Program-made: the position numbers and the translations under genes | Source of the DNA: Hymenobacter taeanensis | Lineage (GTDB): Bacteria > Bacteroidota > Bacteroidia > Cytophagales > Hymenobacteraceae | DNA: 64,000 bases | Direction of reading: 5' to 3' | Assembly (NCBI RefSeq): GCF_013137895.1 | Contig: NZ_CP053538.1 | Coordinates: forward strand, 2,107,501-2,171,500 | In this document: piece by piece, positions 54,246 through 62,941 of the stretch | How positions within the stretch are numbered: the stretch's first letter is position 1 | Layout: each line of letters begins with the position of its first letter | Notes under the pieces: generated by a model | What the model was told of the DNA's origin: nothing | Seen by the model: the letters and a program-made list of their open reading frames with translations, nothing else | Database searches by the model: none

Positions 54246-57200
54246 ATGCAGGATCTAGAGAAAGAGTTCAAGCCGACCAGTTGGTCGATTGACAATAAGA
54301 CCAGTATTTATATTATCACGCTGCTGCTGTGCGTAGCGGGTATCTTCTCCTACATCAAGCTGGGTAAGGAGAAGTTTCCGGATATCGTGATTCCGCGTAT
54401 TATCGTGGCCACTATTTACCCCGGTACTTCTCCCACCGATATTGAGAACCTGGTAACGCGCCAGTTGGAGAAGGAGATAAAGAGCGTAAACGGAGTGAAG
54501 AAAATTTCTTCGACCTCCAACCAGGACTATTGCATCGTGGACGTGGAGTTTAACTCCGGCGTAGATGTGCAGTATGCCAAGCAGCTCATCAAGGACGCCG
54601 TAGATAAGGCCCAGAACGAACTGCCGAACGACTTGCCCTCGCCGCCCACCGTGCAGGAAGTGAACCTGTCGGAGCTCCCCATCATGAACATCAACCTGGC
54701 CGGCAACCTGCCCGTGAACCAGTTGAAGAAATACGCTGATGACTTCCAGGACAAGATTGAGGCCCTGCCCGAAATCACGCGGGTAGACATCATCGGAGCC
54801 CTCGACCAGCAGGTAAACGTAGACGTGGACCTGAACCGCCTGCGCGCTTCCCGCCTGAGCTTTGGCGACATCAGTGCGGCCATTGCTCGCGAGAACATTA
54901 CCATTTCGGGTGGCTCCGTGAACGTAGGTGACCAGAAGCGCGCCGTGCGCGTGGCTGGCCAGTACGTACGGGCCGCTGATATTGCCAACATTCAGGTGAA
55001 GAACCTGAATGGCGCCGCCGTACGCCTGGGTGATATTGCTACCGTTACCGATGCCTTTAAGGATCGGGAATCTTACGCTCGTCTCGATGGCAAAACGGCC
55101 ATTACCCTGAACGTAATCAAGCGCCAGGGTGAAAACCTGATTGATGCCTCTGACAAGATCAAGGAGATTATCGCCGACTCGAAGAAAAGCCTGCCCAACG
55201 AGCTGACCATCACCGTAACCGGCGACACGTCTAATGACACCCGCGTTACGCTGCATGACCTGATCAACACCATCATCATCGGCTTTATTCTGGTAACGCT
55301 GATTCTGATGTTCTTCATGGGTACTACCAACGCACTGTTCGTAGGCCTGTCGGTTCCCATTTCCATGTTCCTGGCTTTCGTGCTGCTGCCTGGCTTCGGG
55401 TTTGCCCTGAACATGATCGTGCTCTTCGCTTTCCTGCTGGCCTTGGGCATTGTGGTAGATGATGCCATTGTGGTTATCGAAAACACCCACCGCTTGCTGC
55501 ACGAGCACCCGAACCTCACTACCGCCCAAGCCGCCAAGTACGCGGCCGGCGAGGTGTTCATTCCGGTACTAGCGGGTACGCTAACCACGGTGGCTCCCTT
55601 CGTGCCGCTCATGTTCTGGCCGGGTATTGTAGGCTCCTTCATGTTCTACTTGCCCGTAACCCTGATCCTGACCCTGATGTCGTCGCTGATTGTGGCCTTC
55701 ATCATGAACCCGGTATTCGCCGTGTCGTTCATGGAGCGCGAAGACCACCATGCCGAAGACAACAAGCCCAAGCTGACCAGAAACTTTCTGATTGCCATGG
55801 GCGTGCTGGTGCTGATTGCGTTGATTGGGTACGTGGCAGGCTCAACGTTCGTGGGTAACCTAACACTCACAGTAATTGTGCTTTGCTTCCTGGATAAGTT
55901 CGTGTTCATTCACATGATTGCGGGCTTCCAGACCAAGGTGTTGCCCCGCTTCCAGAATGGCTACGCCCGCCTGGTAAGCTGGGCCCTCAACTGGCCCTGG
56001 ATGGTGCTGGCTAGCATGGTAGTGCTGTTTGTAGTAGCCGTATTTGCCGTAGGGGCCCGCAAGCCCAAGGTAGACTTCTTCCCGAGCGGTGACCCTAAAT
56101 TCGTGTACACCTACCTCAAGATGCCAGTAGGCACGCGGGTTGAGGTAACTGACTCCGTGGCCCGCATACTGGAGAAGCGCATATATGGGGTGATTGGCCA
56201 GGATAACCCCGACGTAGAATCGGTGATTACCAACGTAGCCATTGGTGCCAGCGACCCTGGTGAGGCCTCAGCGTCGGGTACTTCGCAATCTAACCTGGCT
56301 AAAGTAGCCGTGGCGTTCAAAGAAATGAGCGAGCGGAAGGGCCCAGCTACCAGCACCTACATGGACAAAATTCGGGAGGCGGTGAAAGGCATTCCGGGTA
56401 CTGAAATTTCAGTAGACAAGGAAGCCAGCGGTCCGCCTACGGGTAAGCCAATTGCCATTGAGGTAGCCGGCGACGACTATCCTACGCTCATTGCCCTGTC
56501 AAAGGAAGTAACCCGCTTCATCGAGTCGAAGAAGATTGGTGGCATTGAGCAGCTGCGCTCTAACCTGGAAGACCGCAACCCCGAAATTGCGGTGGACATT
56601 GACCGGGTTCGGGCCAACCGCGAAGGTATCAGCACGGCCCAGATTGGCTCCGAAGTACGGACGGCCATCTACGGTACCGAAGCCAGCAAATTCAAAACCC
56701 CTGATGATGAATATCCGATTCAGGTGCGCTACGCTGAGCCCTACCGCTCCGATGTGGATGCTATTCTGAACTCGCCGCTCACCTTCCGTGACGCTACCGG
56801 CGCTATTCGGCAGGTGCCCATTGCCTCGGTGGCTGATGTGCGCTACGGCACCACGTATGGTGGTATCAAGCGCAAAGACGTGAAGCGGGTAATTACCATC
56901 TCCTCAAACGTGCTCAACGGCTTTACCGGCCCCGATGTGGTAGCCCAGATTGAAACCGCGCTTAAGTCGTTTAAAACGCCTCCCGGCTACTCCGTAAAAA
57001 TGGGTGGTGCGCAGGAAGACCAGCAGGAAACGGCCAACTTCCTTGGCGTGGCAGCTTTCGGAGCGTTTGCACTCATCTTCCTGGTTCTCGTGATGCAGTT
57101 CAACTCCGTTAGCAAGCCCTTGCTCATTCTCACGGAGATTCTGTTCTCAGTGATTGGGGTAATGCTGGGCTTGGCCATTACGGGTATGAACATCAGCATT

Positions 57201-57659
57201 GTAATGACGGGCGTAGGTATCATCGCCCTGGCAGGTATCGTGGTGAAAAACGGCATTCTGCTAGTGGAATTCACTGATATTCTGCGTGCGCAAGGCATGC
57301 CGCTCCGCGAAGCTATTGTGCTGGCTGGCCGTACTCGCCTGAACCCAGTAATTCTGACGGCCACGGCTGCCACGCTGGGTCTGATTCCGCTGGCCATTGG
57401 TCTGAACATTGACTTCTACGAGCTGTTTAACTCGGGCCACGCCAACTTCTTCATCGGTGGTGAGTCGGTAACGTTCTGGGGCCCGCTGGCCTGGACCATC
57501 ATCTTCGGATTGGTGTTTGCCACCGGCATTACGCTGGTAGTAGTACCCGTGATGTATCTGCTGACGGAAAGCCTGAAGCTGCGTGTGTTCAAGAAAGACG
57601 AAACGCTGGAAGCCACAGAAGTAGAAGCTGCTCGTCCGCCGGTATTGGCTGAATACTAA
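54246..57659 (+). CDS. RND-family efflux permease (AcrB/MexF-like)
   Basis: 1137 residues, about a hundred longer than typical AcrB. N-terminal helix (IYIITLLLCVAGIFSYIKLG), first porter domain, then helices 2-6 with the proton-relay aspartates in GIVVDDAIVVIENTHRLLHE. A second helix after a large loop (MGVLVLIALIGYVAGSTFVG) is extra; the second porter domain and the last helices (ITLVVVPVMYLLTESLKLRV) follow. It pumps compounds out using proton entry; substrates unknown (drugs, solvents, bile-like or metabolic products are possible). Operon with TetR, TolC-like and adaptor genes. A strong stem-loop follows the stop. Confidence 0.95.
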   Translation: MQDLEKEFKPTSWSIDNKTSIYIITLLLCVAGIFSYIKLGKEKFPDIVIPRIIVATIYPGTSPTDIENLVTRQLEKEIKSVNGVKKISSTSNQDYCIVDVEFNSGVDVQYAKQLIKDAVDKAQNELPNDLPSPPTVQEVNLSELPIMNINLAGNLPVNQLKKYADDFQDKIEALPEITRVDIIGALDQQVNVDVDLNRLRASRLSFGDISAAIARENITISGGSVNVGDQKRAVRVAGQYVRAADIANIQVKNLNGAAVRLGDIATVTDAFKDRESYARLDGKTAITLNVIKRQGENLIDASDKIKEIIADSKKSLPNELTITVTGDTSNDTRVTLHDLINTIIIGFILVTLILMFFMGTTNALFVGLSVPISMFLAFVLLPGFGFALNMIVLFAFLLALGIVVDDAIVVIENTHRLLHEHPNLTTAQAAKYAAGEVFIPVLAGTLTTVAPFVPLMFWPGIVGSFMFYLPVTLILTLMSSLIVAFIMNPVFAVSFMEREDHHAEDNKPKLTRNFLIAMGVLVLIALIGYVAGSTFVGNLTLTVIVLCFLDKFVFIHMIAGFQTKVLPRFQNGYARLVSWALNWPWMVLASMVVLFVVAVFAVGARKPKVDFFPSGDPKFVYTYLKMPVGTRVEVTDSVARILEKRIYGVIGQDNPDVESVITNVAIGASDPGEASASGTSQSNLAKVAVAFKEMSERKGPATSTYMDKIREAVKGIPGTEISVDKEASGPPTGKPIAIEVAGDDYPTLIALSKEVTRFIESKKIGGIEQLRSNLEDRNPEIAVDIDRVRANREGISTAQIGSEVRTAIYGTEASKFKTPDDEYPIQVRYAEPYRSDVDAILNSPLTFRDATGAIRQVPIASVADVRYGTTYGGIKRKDVKRVITISSNVLNGFTGPDVVAQIETALKSFKTPPGYSVKMGGAQEDQQETANFLGVAAFGAFALIFLVLVMQFNSVSKPLLILTEILFSVIGVMLGLAITGMNISIVMTGVGIIALAGIVVKNGILLVEFTDILRAQGMPLREAIVLAGRTRLNPVILTATAATLGLIPLAIGLNIDFYELFNSGHANFFIGGESVTFWGPLAWTIIFGLVFATGITLVVVPVMYLLTESLKLRVFKKDETLEATEVEAARPPVLAEY

Positions 57660-57699
57660 GTAAATTTTTAGGTGGGGCTTGCAACCCTTTTGCAGGCTC

Positions 57700-57734
57700 T
57701 GACACTCCTTCGCCCGAAGGGCGGGGGAGTGTCA
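57700..57734. terminator. stem-loop after the RND permease gene
   Basis: TGACACTCC (57700-57708) pairs with GGAGTGTCA (57726-57734), with an inner CGCCC/GGGCG stem around a GAA loop. No T-tract follows, so termination strength is uncertain. Confidence 0.55.
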
Positions 57735-57782
57735 AAACCACCGTCGTTACCTATCTAGCACCCCGTTCTTTGTCGTTTCCCT

Positions 57783-58043
57783 ATGAACATCTCGACGACT
57801 TCCCCATCCAAAACCATTAAGCAGCAAGTGCTGCGGATCATCAGCAAGCGTAAGGCTATCAAAGCCCGCCGCCTGCGTATCGGGAGCAACCTTAGCAATG
57901 AGCTGGGCTTCGACACGGTTGATGTAGTTGATATTATTCTGGAGCTGGAGCGTAATTTTCACATCGTCATTCCCGATGAAGTTCCCCTCGCTACCGTGGG
58001 CGACTTTGTGAAATACGTAGCCTCACATGCCAAGGCGGCCTAG
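57783..58043 (+). CDS. acyl carrier protein-like protein lacking the phosphopantetheine serine
   Basis: 86 residues. The four-helix acyl carrier pattern is clear: helix I (TIKQQVLRIISKRKA), then LSNELGFDTVDVVDIILELE at the helix II position and VGDFVKYVASHAK at the end. In true ACP the sequence is DSL at the start of helix II; here it is Asp44-Thr45-Val46, so the modifiable Ser is replaced by Thr. The protein is also very basic near residues 22-33 (KRKAIKARRLR), unlike the acidic fatty-acid ACP. No acyl-synthesis gene is nearby. Either a non-carrier relative or one whose attachment uses Thr, which would be unusual. Confidence 0.75.
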   Translation: MNISTTSPSKTIKQQVLRIISKRKAIKARRLRIGSNLSNELGFDTVDVVDIILELERNFHIVIPDEVPLATVGDFVKYVASHAKAA

Positions 58044-58060
58044 AGCCACACCCTCCAATA

Positions 58061-58110
58061 ACCCCACAAAAAAGGCCCGGAACACATATTCCGGGCCTTT
58101 TTTGTGGGGT
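58061..58110. terminator. bidirectional terminator between the carrier-like gene and YkvA
   Basis: Perfect 22-base arms (58061-58082, 58089-58110) with a 6-base loop; each arm carries a six-base A or T tract. It lies between two convergent genes. Confidence 0.9.
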
Positions 58111-58120
58111 TAAGATAGGC

Positions 58121-58780
58121 CTAGCGAACGTTACCGCCAGGGTTACCGCCACTCGGGCGCGATTCAGTGGTTGTATTGGGCTCGCGGCTGCTGTCAGTGG
58201 TGTTAGCGGCCGTATCAGCATGCAACTTGGCTTCAGCGGCTTCGCGGTCGGCGTTAGCGGGAGTAGGGTGGGCTGCATCGGGCGTTTCTACGGGCGTAAT
58301 GCTAGCGGTAGAAGCCGTGGCAGCAGAAGAGGTTACGGGTTTTTCATCTTCTACCACAGTAGGGCGGGTTTTTTCCCACTCAGCAAATTTATCCAACTCC
58401 TCCTTGATGGTGGTGCTGAACCAGGCTACTAAGGCTACGTCATCCAATAACCCCAGAACCGGAATAAAGTCCGGAATTAGGTCAATAGGGCTTAAGAAGT
58501 AGATGGTTACGGCTACGGCCGCTACCACTGTGCTAGTGGGTAGGCCAGTATACTCGCCCGAAACAGAGGTGCGGATAAGCCGGAACAGGGTTTGGAGAGT
58601 TTCCCAGGCCTCATGCGCCAGCGAGCCAACATCGTTCTTTTCGCTGGCCTTCTGGTACGCGTCATTTAGCAGTTGCTTCATGCGCGTGGGCTTCTTAATG
58701 TATTCTTCGGCTTTGCCTACGAATTTCTTGAAAATAGGGGACGAGGCAATGTTTTCGCCTTTAGGGGTTTCGTTAGCCAT
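58121..58780 (-). CDS. YkvA/DUF1232 family protein
   Basis: About 219 residues from the ATG at 58780 (MANETPKGENIASSPIFKKF). The family core is a pair of helices around TVVAAVAVTIYFLSPIDLIP followed by DFIPVLGLLDDVALVAWFST. The tail is low-complexity (Ala, Thr, Asn, Ser) and ends in GGNPGGNVR. YkvA proteins are small membrane proteins of unknown function. The tail is unusually long for the family. The in-frame ATG at 58819 adds an unrelated leader. Confidence 0.85.
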   Translation of the reverse strand: MANETPKGENIASSPIFKKFVGKAEEYIKKPTRMKQLLNDAYQKASEKNDVGSLAHEAWETLQTLFRLIRTSVSGEYTGLPTSTVVAAVAVTIYFLSPIDLIPDFIPVLGLLDDVALVAWFSTTIKEELDKFAEWEKTRPTVVEDEKPVTSSAATASTASITPVETPDAAHPTPANADREAAEAKLHADTAANTTDSSREPNTTTESRPSGGNPGGNVR

Positions 58781-58893
58781 ATGGGTAAGCAGTAGGGAGG
58801 AGTAGAAAAGGAAGGGCATCAGCGGATGACCAGCGCTCTGCTATACTGTTTCAGGCCGAAATAGTTTTCGGGTACTGCCGAGCAAAACTCCAT

Positions 58894-58922
58894 AAAAAAA
58901 GCCTCATTCCGGAGAACGAGGC
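58894..58922 (-). terminator. intrinsic terminator after the NlpC/P60 gene
   Basis: On the minus strand a 9-bp stem with one mismatch (58922-58914 with 58909-58901) is followed by seven T residues. It lies 33 bp past the NlpC/P60 stop. Confidence 0.7.
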
Positions 58923-58954
58923 TTCTATTCTGTGTGCCCTGATGCGTAGGGGGC

Positions 58955-59566
58955 TTAGTTGTTTTCTACGCGGCCAGCGGCGTAAAAATTACGGCTGTAA
59001 TAAGCTTGGTGCAAGGAGCTAACCATTACGCCACCACCACAAGCCGAATGAGCAAATTTGCCGTCTTTCAGGTAAATGCCAACGTGGTAGATGGGTTGGC
59101 CGGGGCCGCGACGGAAAAACACCAGGTCGCCGGTTTGCATTTCGGCTTTCTGCACGTGCTTCACCTTCTCAAACATGGAGCGGGAGCTGCGCTGCAGGGT
59201 AATGCCGTACACCTCTTTGAATACGCGAGTCACGAAGCCCGAGCAGTCGGTGCCGCTTTTGCTGTTGCTGCCGTAGCGGTAAGGAGTGCCTAACCACGAT
59301 ACCACAGTGGCCAGCAGATCTTTATTATCATCGAAGCTGGGCTCAATACCCAGGCGCTGCGCGTATTTGCTGTATTCTGTTGAATCAGAAGAAGTACGCA
59401 GCACATTGGAAGGCAGATCATCAGGGGCCAGCAAACCGCTGAGGAAGGAGGCTTCCTGGGGAGCTAGAGCAGCCGATGAGGGCTGAGATGTGGTGGGAGT
59501 TCTTTCGAAGTAAAAAGAGAGGACCATCGAGGCCGCGGCGAGGCAATACAGGATGCTGTTTTTCAT
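58955..59566 (-). CDS. NlpC/P60 family peptidoglycan hydrolase (C40)
   Basis: 203 residues. The N-terminal hydrophobic start (KNSILYCLAAASMVLSFYF) is a signal peptide or anchor. The NlpC/P60 fold follows: WLGTPYRYGSNSKSGTDCSG with catalytic Cys107, GDLVFFRRGPGQPIYHVGIY with His160 and a third polar residue His172 (KFAHSACGGG). Such enzymes cut D-glutamyl-meso-diaminopimelate bonds in the cell wall. Length and motif order are usual; no targeting LysM or SH3 domain is seen. Confidence 0.92.
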   Translation of the reverse strand: MKNSILYCLAAASMVLSFYFERTPTTSQPSSAALAPQEASFLSGLLAPDDLPSNVLRTSSDSTEYSKYAQRLGIEPSFDDNKDLLATVVSWLGTPYRYGSNSKSGTDCSGFVTRVFKEVYGITLQRSSRSMFEKVKHVQKAEMQTGDLVFFRRGPGQPIYHVGIYLKDGKFAHSACGGGVMVSSLHQAYYSRNFYAAGRVENN

Positions 59567-59816
59567 TGTCCGTCGGGAGGTGGCAAAATAGGTAACCGGG
59601 GCAACCGGCTAACCTGGCGTGTGCTTACTTTTTCGATAGGCGTGAAACCTGAAAAACGAAAAAATGAGAGGATGAAAAGAGCTGTTATTATCAGAGGCTC
59701 AAGCTGAACAGTTTGTGCTTCCAATTCTTAAAGCTAGTCCCAAAACTCTGGGATGACCAAGCTTTAGCCCCCAAATAGGTAAAAGTTCTTCTTAAAGCCC
59801 AATTATATCAGAGAAA

Positions 59817-59846
59817 AATCAAGCATCAAAACCAAACTGCTTGATT
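59817..59846. promoter_or_regulatory. 9-bp inverted repeat before the HExxH gene
   Basis: AATCAAGCA (59817-59825) and TGCTTGATT (59838-59846) with a 12-base spacer. It may be an operator or a hairpin of the downstream gene. It is the only structure I could see in the 318-bp gap 59567-59884. Confidence 0.35.
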
Positions 59847-59884
59847 AAAAGGTGCGTATAATCCGGCCAATTTTACTGAACTGT

Positions 59885-60253
59885 ATGGAGCTGCCCCGCA
59901 TTGTTGAAAATTCTCCTTTTGCCCGGGTGGCTCGCACCAAGTTAAAGGCTAAAAGTGTAGCCATGGTATTGGGTAATACCATCCATCTGAGTGGAGCTAC
60001 CCGGGAGCAATTCCTGCGTGATCCGCACTGGGTGGCCCACGAGATGGAACACATTCGGCAGTTTAAGCAATATGGGCGTTGGGGGTTTCTGTGGCGTTAT
60101 CTGCTGGGCTGGATTCGGCACGGCTACTATAATATTCCATTTGAGGTAGCAGCCCGTGAGGCGGGAGAGCGGGATGCCGTGCTTTACGCACAAGGAATGC
60201 CATTGCCATTGCCTGAGCAGCGGCACCCATCTCCAAAGGGGAGCCGAAAGTAA
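59885..60253 (+). CDS. small DUF4157-like protein with an HExxH motif
   Basis: About 122 residues from the ATG at 59885 (MELPRIVENSPFARVARTKL); an in-frame GTG at 59852 adds 11 residues and cannot be excluded. The motif VAHEMEHIRQFKQYGRWGFL contains HExxH (His-Glu-Met-Glu-His), the zinc-peptidase signature. The body resembles the DUF4157 type of small proteins seen in Bacteroidota. A downstream conserved third ligand Glu or Asp (FEVAAREAGERDA) is plausible. No signal peptide is clear. Catalysis is possible but not shown. Confidence 0.65.
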   Translation: MELPRIVENSPFARVARTKLKAKSVAMVLGNTIHLSGATREQFLRDPHWVAHEMEHIRQFKQYGRWGFLWRYLLGWIRHGYYNIPFEVAAREAGERDAVLYAQGMPLPLPEQRHPSPKGSRK

Positions 60254-60561
60254 CACGGCTGCCGAAAAGGCGGGACAACAAACAGAGGTGCTCTGACTAA
60301 ATGGAGCAAGCGAGCTATACAAGCCCATTATAAAATTTCAGAGTGCTGAGAGAAGCTCTTTAGTCGGTGTACTCTAAATAAGGGGGTGTTTTCATCTTTA
60401 TGGGGCAGCAACTGCAGTTGAGGTAGGGGGGTATATGAAGTCTGTGTAGTGCATTTATTTGGCCTTGATATAACTATTTAGCTGGTTTTAACGAATAAAG
60501 AGTAGGCGAACCTTATGGCTCAGCCTTTTATATTTCTTTATCACGCAAATCCCTCCCTGTC
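60254..60561. other. intergenic region with no clear feature
   Basis: 308 bp between two plus-strand genes, more AT-rich than its surroundings. I find no exact promoter box, hairpin or reading frame that I can support. Confidence 0.5.
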
Positions 60562-61293
60562 ATGGAAAACAAGCAAAACCAGTCCAATAACGGCTCAAAC
60601 CAGAACTCAACTTCCTCTTCTAACAAGAACATTACCGCTGCCCCCATGTCGGCAGGGGCTGCTGGCACGCCAGCACCCGGTAATTCAGCTTCGGCATTAG
60701 CCTCTGAAACCAACAGCCAGCAAGGCTCCGGTAAAACTTCAGACTCTGGCAACGGTGGTGCCTCGGCATCAAGCCAAAGCTCGCAAGGCACTAGCGCAAG
60801 CAGCGCTTCAGCCTCGTCAGATAAGAACTCAACATCGTCGTCGCGGAATAGCGGCACTGGTAATAGCAGCAATAGCAATACCTCGGCTTCGGCTCAAGGC
60901 ACAAGCCGGAAGAACGACCAGGGTGAGCAAAACCAGGGTAGCCAGCAGAAATCGTGGCTTGATCAGCAGCAGTGGCTTAAGAATATTAATGTGAATGAGC
61001 TGCCTCAGCAGATTAAGGACCTTAGCAGCAAGGCTGCTGACCAGGTAAACAAGCTGACGCCCACGCAGAAAGTAGTAGGTGGTGCGTTGCTGGTGAGTGG
61101 CTTGAGCTGGCTGGCACTACGCTCAAAAAGCAGCTCATCCAAAGGTGAAACCTACCGCTCACAGCGCGGCTCCTCTGACAGCAACTTCAGCTATAAGTGG
61201 AACAATAAAGACTCTAAGTGGGATAGCAGCAGCGACTCAGTGTATCGGGGCGCTACCCGCAGCTACGATGAGGATTACGCCAGCGACCTGTAA
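60562..61293 (+). CDS. low-complexity Ser/Asn/Gln-rich protein with one membrane segment
   Basis: 243 residues. The first ~125 are almost only Ser, Asn, Gln, Ala, Gly and Thr (for example SNNGSNQNSTSSSNKN), with no signal peptide. A coiled region (WLDQQQWLKNINVNELPQQI) and a membrane helix (KVVGGALLVSGLSWLALRS) follow, then a Ser- and Tyr-rich tail ending DEDYASDL. The composition suggests a disordered region; no family recognised. A role at the cell envelope is a guess from the helix. Confidence 0.7.
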   Translation: MENKQNQSNNGSNQNSTSSSNKNITAAPMSAGAAGTPAPGNSASALASETNSQQGSGKTSDSGNGGASASSQSSQGTSASSASASSDKNSTSSSRNSGTGNSSNSNTSASAQGTSRKNDQGEQNQGSQQKSWLDQQQWLKNINVNELPQQIKDLSSKAADQVNKLTPTQKVVGGALLVSGLSWLALRSKSSSSKGETYRSQRGSSDSNFSYKWNNKDSKWDSSSDSVYRGATRSYDEDYASDL

Positions 61294-61307
61294 GGGTAGC
61301 TAACTTC

Positions 61308-61354
61308 AAAAGGAAAGGCCCCGTGTATGTATCATACACGGGGCCTTTCCTTTT
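61308..61354. terminator. bidirectional terminator between the low-complexity gene and tRNA-Thr
   Basis: Perfect 22-base arms (61308-61329, 61333-61354) with a 3-base loop. The right arm reaches the encoded CCA end of the tRNA. Confidence 0.9.
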
Positions 61355-61429
61355 GGAGCCTCTTATTGGACTCGAACCAACGACCTGCTCATTACGAATG
61401 AGCTGCTCTACCAACTGAGCTAAAGAGGC
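61354..61429 (-). tRNA. tRNA-Thr (anticodon CGU)
   Basis: Read on the minus strand: acceptor GCCTCTT pairing with AAGAGGC, D-arm TAGCTCAGTTGGTAGAGC, anticodon stem GCTCA/TGAGC around the loop TTCGTAA, T-arm TTGGTTCGAGTCCAA. The anticodon CGT reads ACG codons (Thr). The discriminator T is followed by an encoded CCA (61356-61354). Cloverleaf pairings are complete. Confidence 0.95.
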
Positions 61430-61589
61430 ATTTCCCAAGCCGGCGTATCCGGTGGGGCAGCAAAGATAGGCAGTGCAGGAATCAATACGCAAGCAGTGGC
61501 CGCACTTTTTTGCAAGATTCCGCCGAGGCTATAACCGTAGCCCGTATACAGAAGCAGTCATCACTAAGAGTATTCTTCTGACCAACACT

Positions 61590-62045
61590 ATGAAACAAAC
61601 GTCATCCCTTTTACAGGCATTAGGCAGTGGCCTAGCCGGCGCTTTGGTCCTTAACATCCTGCACGAAACGGTGCGCCACATCAGGCCGGATGATGCCCCA
61701 CGGATGGATGTGCTGGGCAAGCGGGGCCTACGTAAATTACTGCGCAAGGCCGATGCTCCGCAGCCCGATGAAGATACCGCCTACGGCTTAACTATGCTCG
61801 GTGACTTAGTCAGTAATGGCTTGTATTACAGCTTTGTAAGCACTGGGCGCGGAGTGTGGCTGCGTGGGGTGGCACTAGGCCTGGCTGCTGGTGTGGGCGG
61901 TGTGGTGCTGCCCGGGCCTATGGGCTTGGGAGAAGCTCCCAGCAACCGCACCCCTCAAACAAAAGCCATGACGGTGGCCTGGTACCTAATAGGTGGCCTA
62001 GCAACCGCTGGGGTATCGTGGGCCTGGAGTAAAGCGCAGGAGTGA
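61590..62045 (+). CDS. small membrane protein, function unknown
   Basis: About 151 residues from the ATG at 61590 (MKQTSSLLQALGSGLAGALV). Three hydrophobic segments are visible: LGSGLAGALVLNILHETV, WLRGVALGLAAGVGGVVLPG and TVAWYLIGGLATAGVSWAWS. Charged loop PDDAPRMDVLGKRGLRKLLR lies between the first two. I do not recognise the family. The in-frame start at 61473 would place 39 non-membrane residues first and overlaps nothing recognisable. Confidence 0.75.
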   Translation: MKQTSSLLQALGSGLAGALVLNILHETVRHIRPDDAPRMDVLGKRGLRKLLRKADAPQPDEDTAYGLTMLGDLVSNGLYYSFVSTGRGVWLRGVALGLAAGVGGVVLPGPMGLGEAPSNRTPQTKAMTVAWYLIGGLATAGVSWAWSKAQE

Positions 62046-62164
62046 GGGCATCAGTGGATGCTGATTCAGCCAGCATCCATTGATGCACCGCCTCTACAGC
62101 TTACGAGCTAGATGGATGCTAAGCCCTTCCTAACGCGGCCGGACCTGCTACCTTTACGCTCGTT

Positions 62165-62941
62165 ATGATGAAGCAATTCCGTAAGCTGTTAGTTCGCACG
62201 CTTGGTTTCGAGTCGTATATCCGCTTGGTGAGCCGCGTGTACCTGCGGCTGGTGGGTATGGGCTGGGGCCGCCAGAAGTATCCGGAGTTATTCTTCCTGG
62301 AGAAGCTGGTAAGGCCAGGGTATGTGTGCGTGGATATTGGCGCTAACCTGGGCTACTATTCCGTGGCATTGTCGCGGTTGGTGGGGGCACAGGGCAGAGT
62401 ACTAGCCGTTGAGCCCATCCCCGATTTTCAGGCTATCTGGAAAGACAATGTACGTTTAAGCCATTGCCAGAACCTAACGCTACTACCCTACGCTCTCGGC
62501 GGGGAGAATACCACCGTGCAAATGGGCACACCGGAGCGCGACGGCCTGTTACACCACGGCATGACTAAAGTGGCGGCCAGTAATACGCAGGAGCATTATG
62601 CCCGCACGTATGACGTGCCCATGCGGGTACCCGATGAGCTGTTTAGCCAGCTAGAGCGCCTAGACTTTGTAAAGTGCGATGTAGAAGGCTTCGAGTATGA
62701 GGTGTTCCGGCACATGCAGGCTACTTTGCGGCGCTTTCAACCGCTCATCCAAACGGAGCTAAACGGCCTGGGAAACCGCCAGGGAGTGGTAAAATTGCTG
62801 GCTGCGCTAGGCTACAAACCATTTATGCTTTCTGAGCGTTCTGAATTGGTACCGTGTTCTGAGGCGCAGCTAACCAGCGCCGTTACGGCCGACTTTTACT
62901 TTCAACCCATTTCCCCTGCTCTCCCGGAGGCTACCCGTTAA
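62165..62941 (+). CDS. FkbM family methyltransferase
   Basis: 258 residues. The Rossmann SAM-binding signature is VCVDIGANLGYYSVALSRLV then VLAVEPIPDFQAIWKDNV. Late motif RLDFVKCDVEGFEYEVF is the FkbM family hallmark. The substrate is usually a hydroxyl on a glycan or polyketide; no companion glycosyltransferase is adjacent here. The start may be either ATG of the tandem ATGATG at 62165. A TACCTTTA sequence 10 bp upstream resembles a -7 box. The stop overlaps the next gene start (TAATG). Confidence 0.85.
   Translation: MMKQFRKLLVRTLGFESYIRLVSRVYLRLVGMGWGRQKYPELFFLEKLVRPGYVCVDIGANLGYYSVALSRLVGAQGRVLAVEPIPDFQAIWKDNVRLSHCQNLTLLPYALGGENTTVQMGTPERDGLLHHGMTKVAASNTQEHYARTYDVPMRVPDELFSQLERLDFVKCDVEGFEYEVFRHMQATLRRFQPLIQTELNGLGNRQGVVKLLAALGYKPFMLSERSELVPCSEAQLTSAVTADFYFQPISPALPEATR

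Noticed and set aside
54255..55529. Long open frame of about 424 residues on the minus strand inside the RND permease gene
   Set aside because: It lies antisense to a clearly conserved gene, has Gln/His/Val-rich composition typical of a shadow frame, and no recognisable motif or start context.
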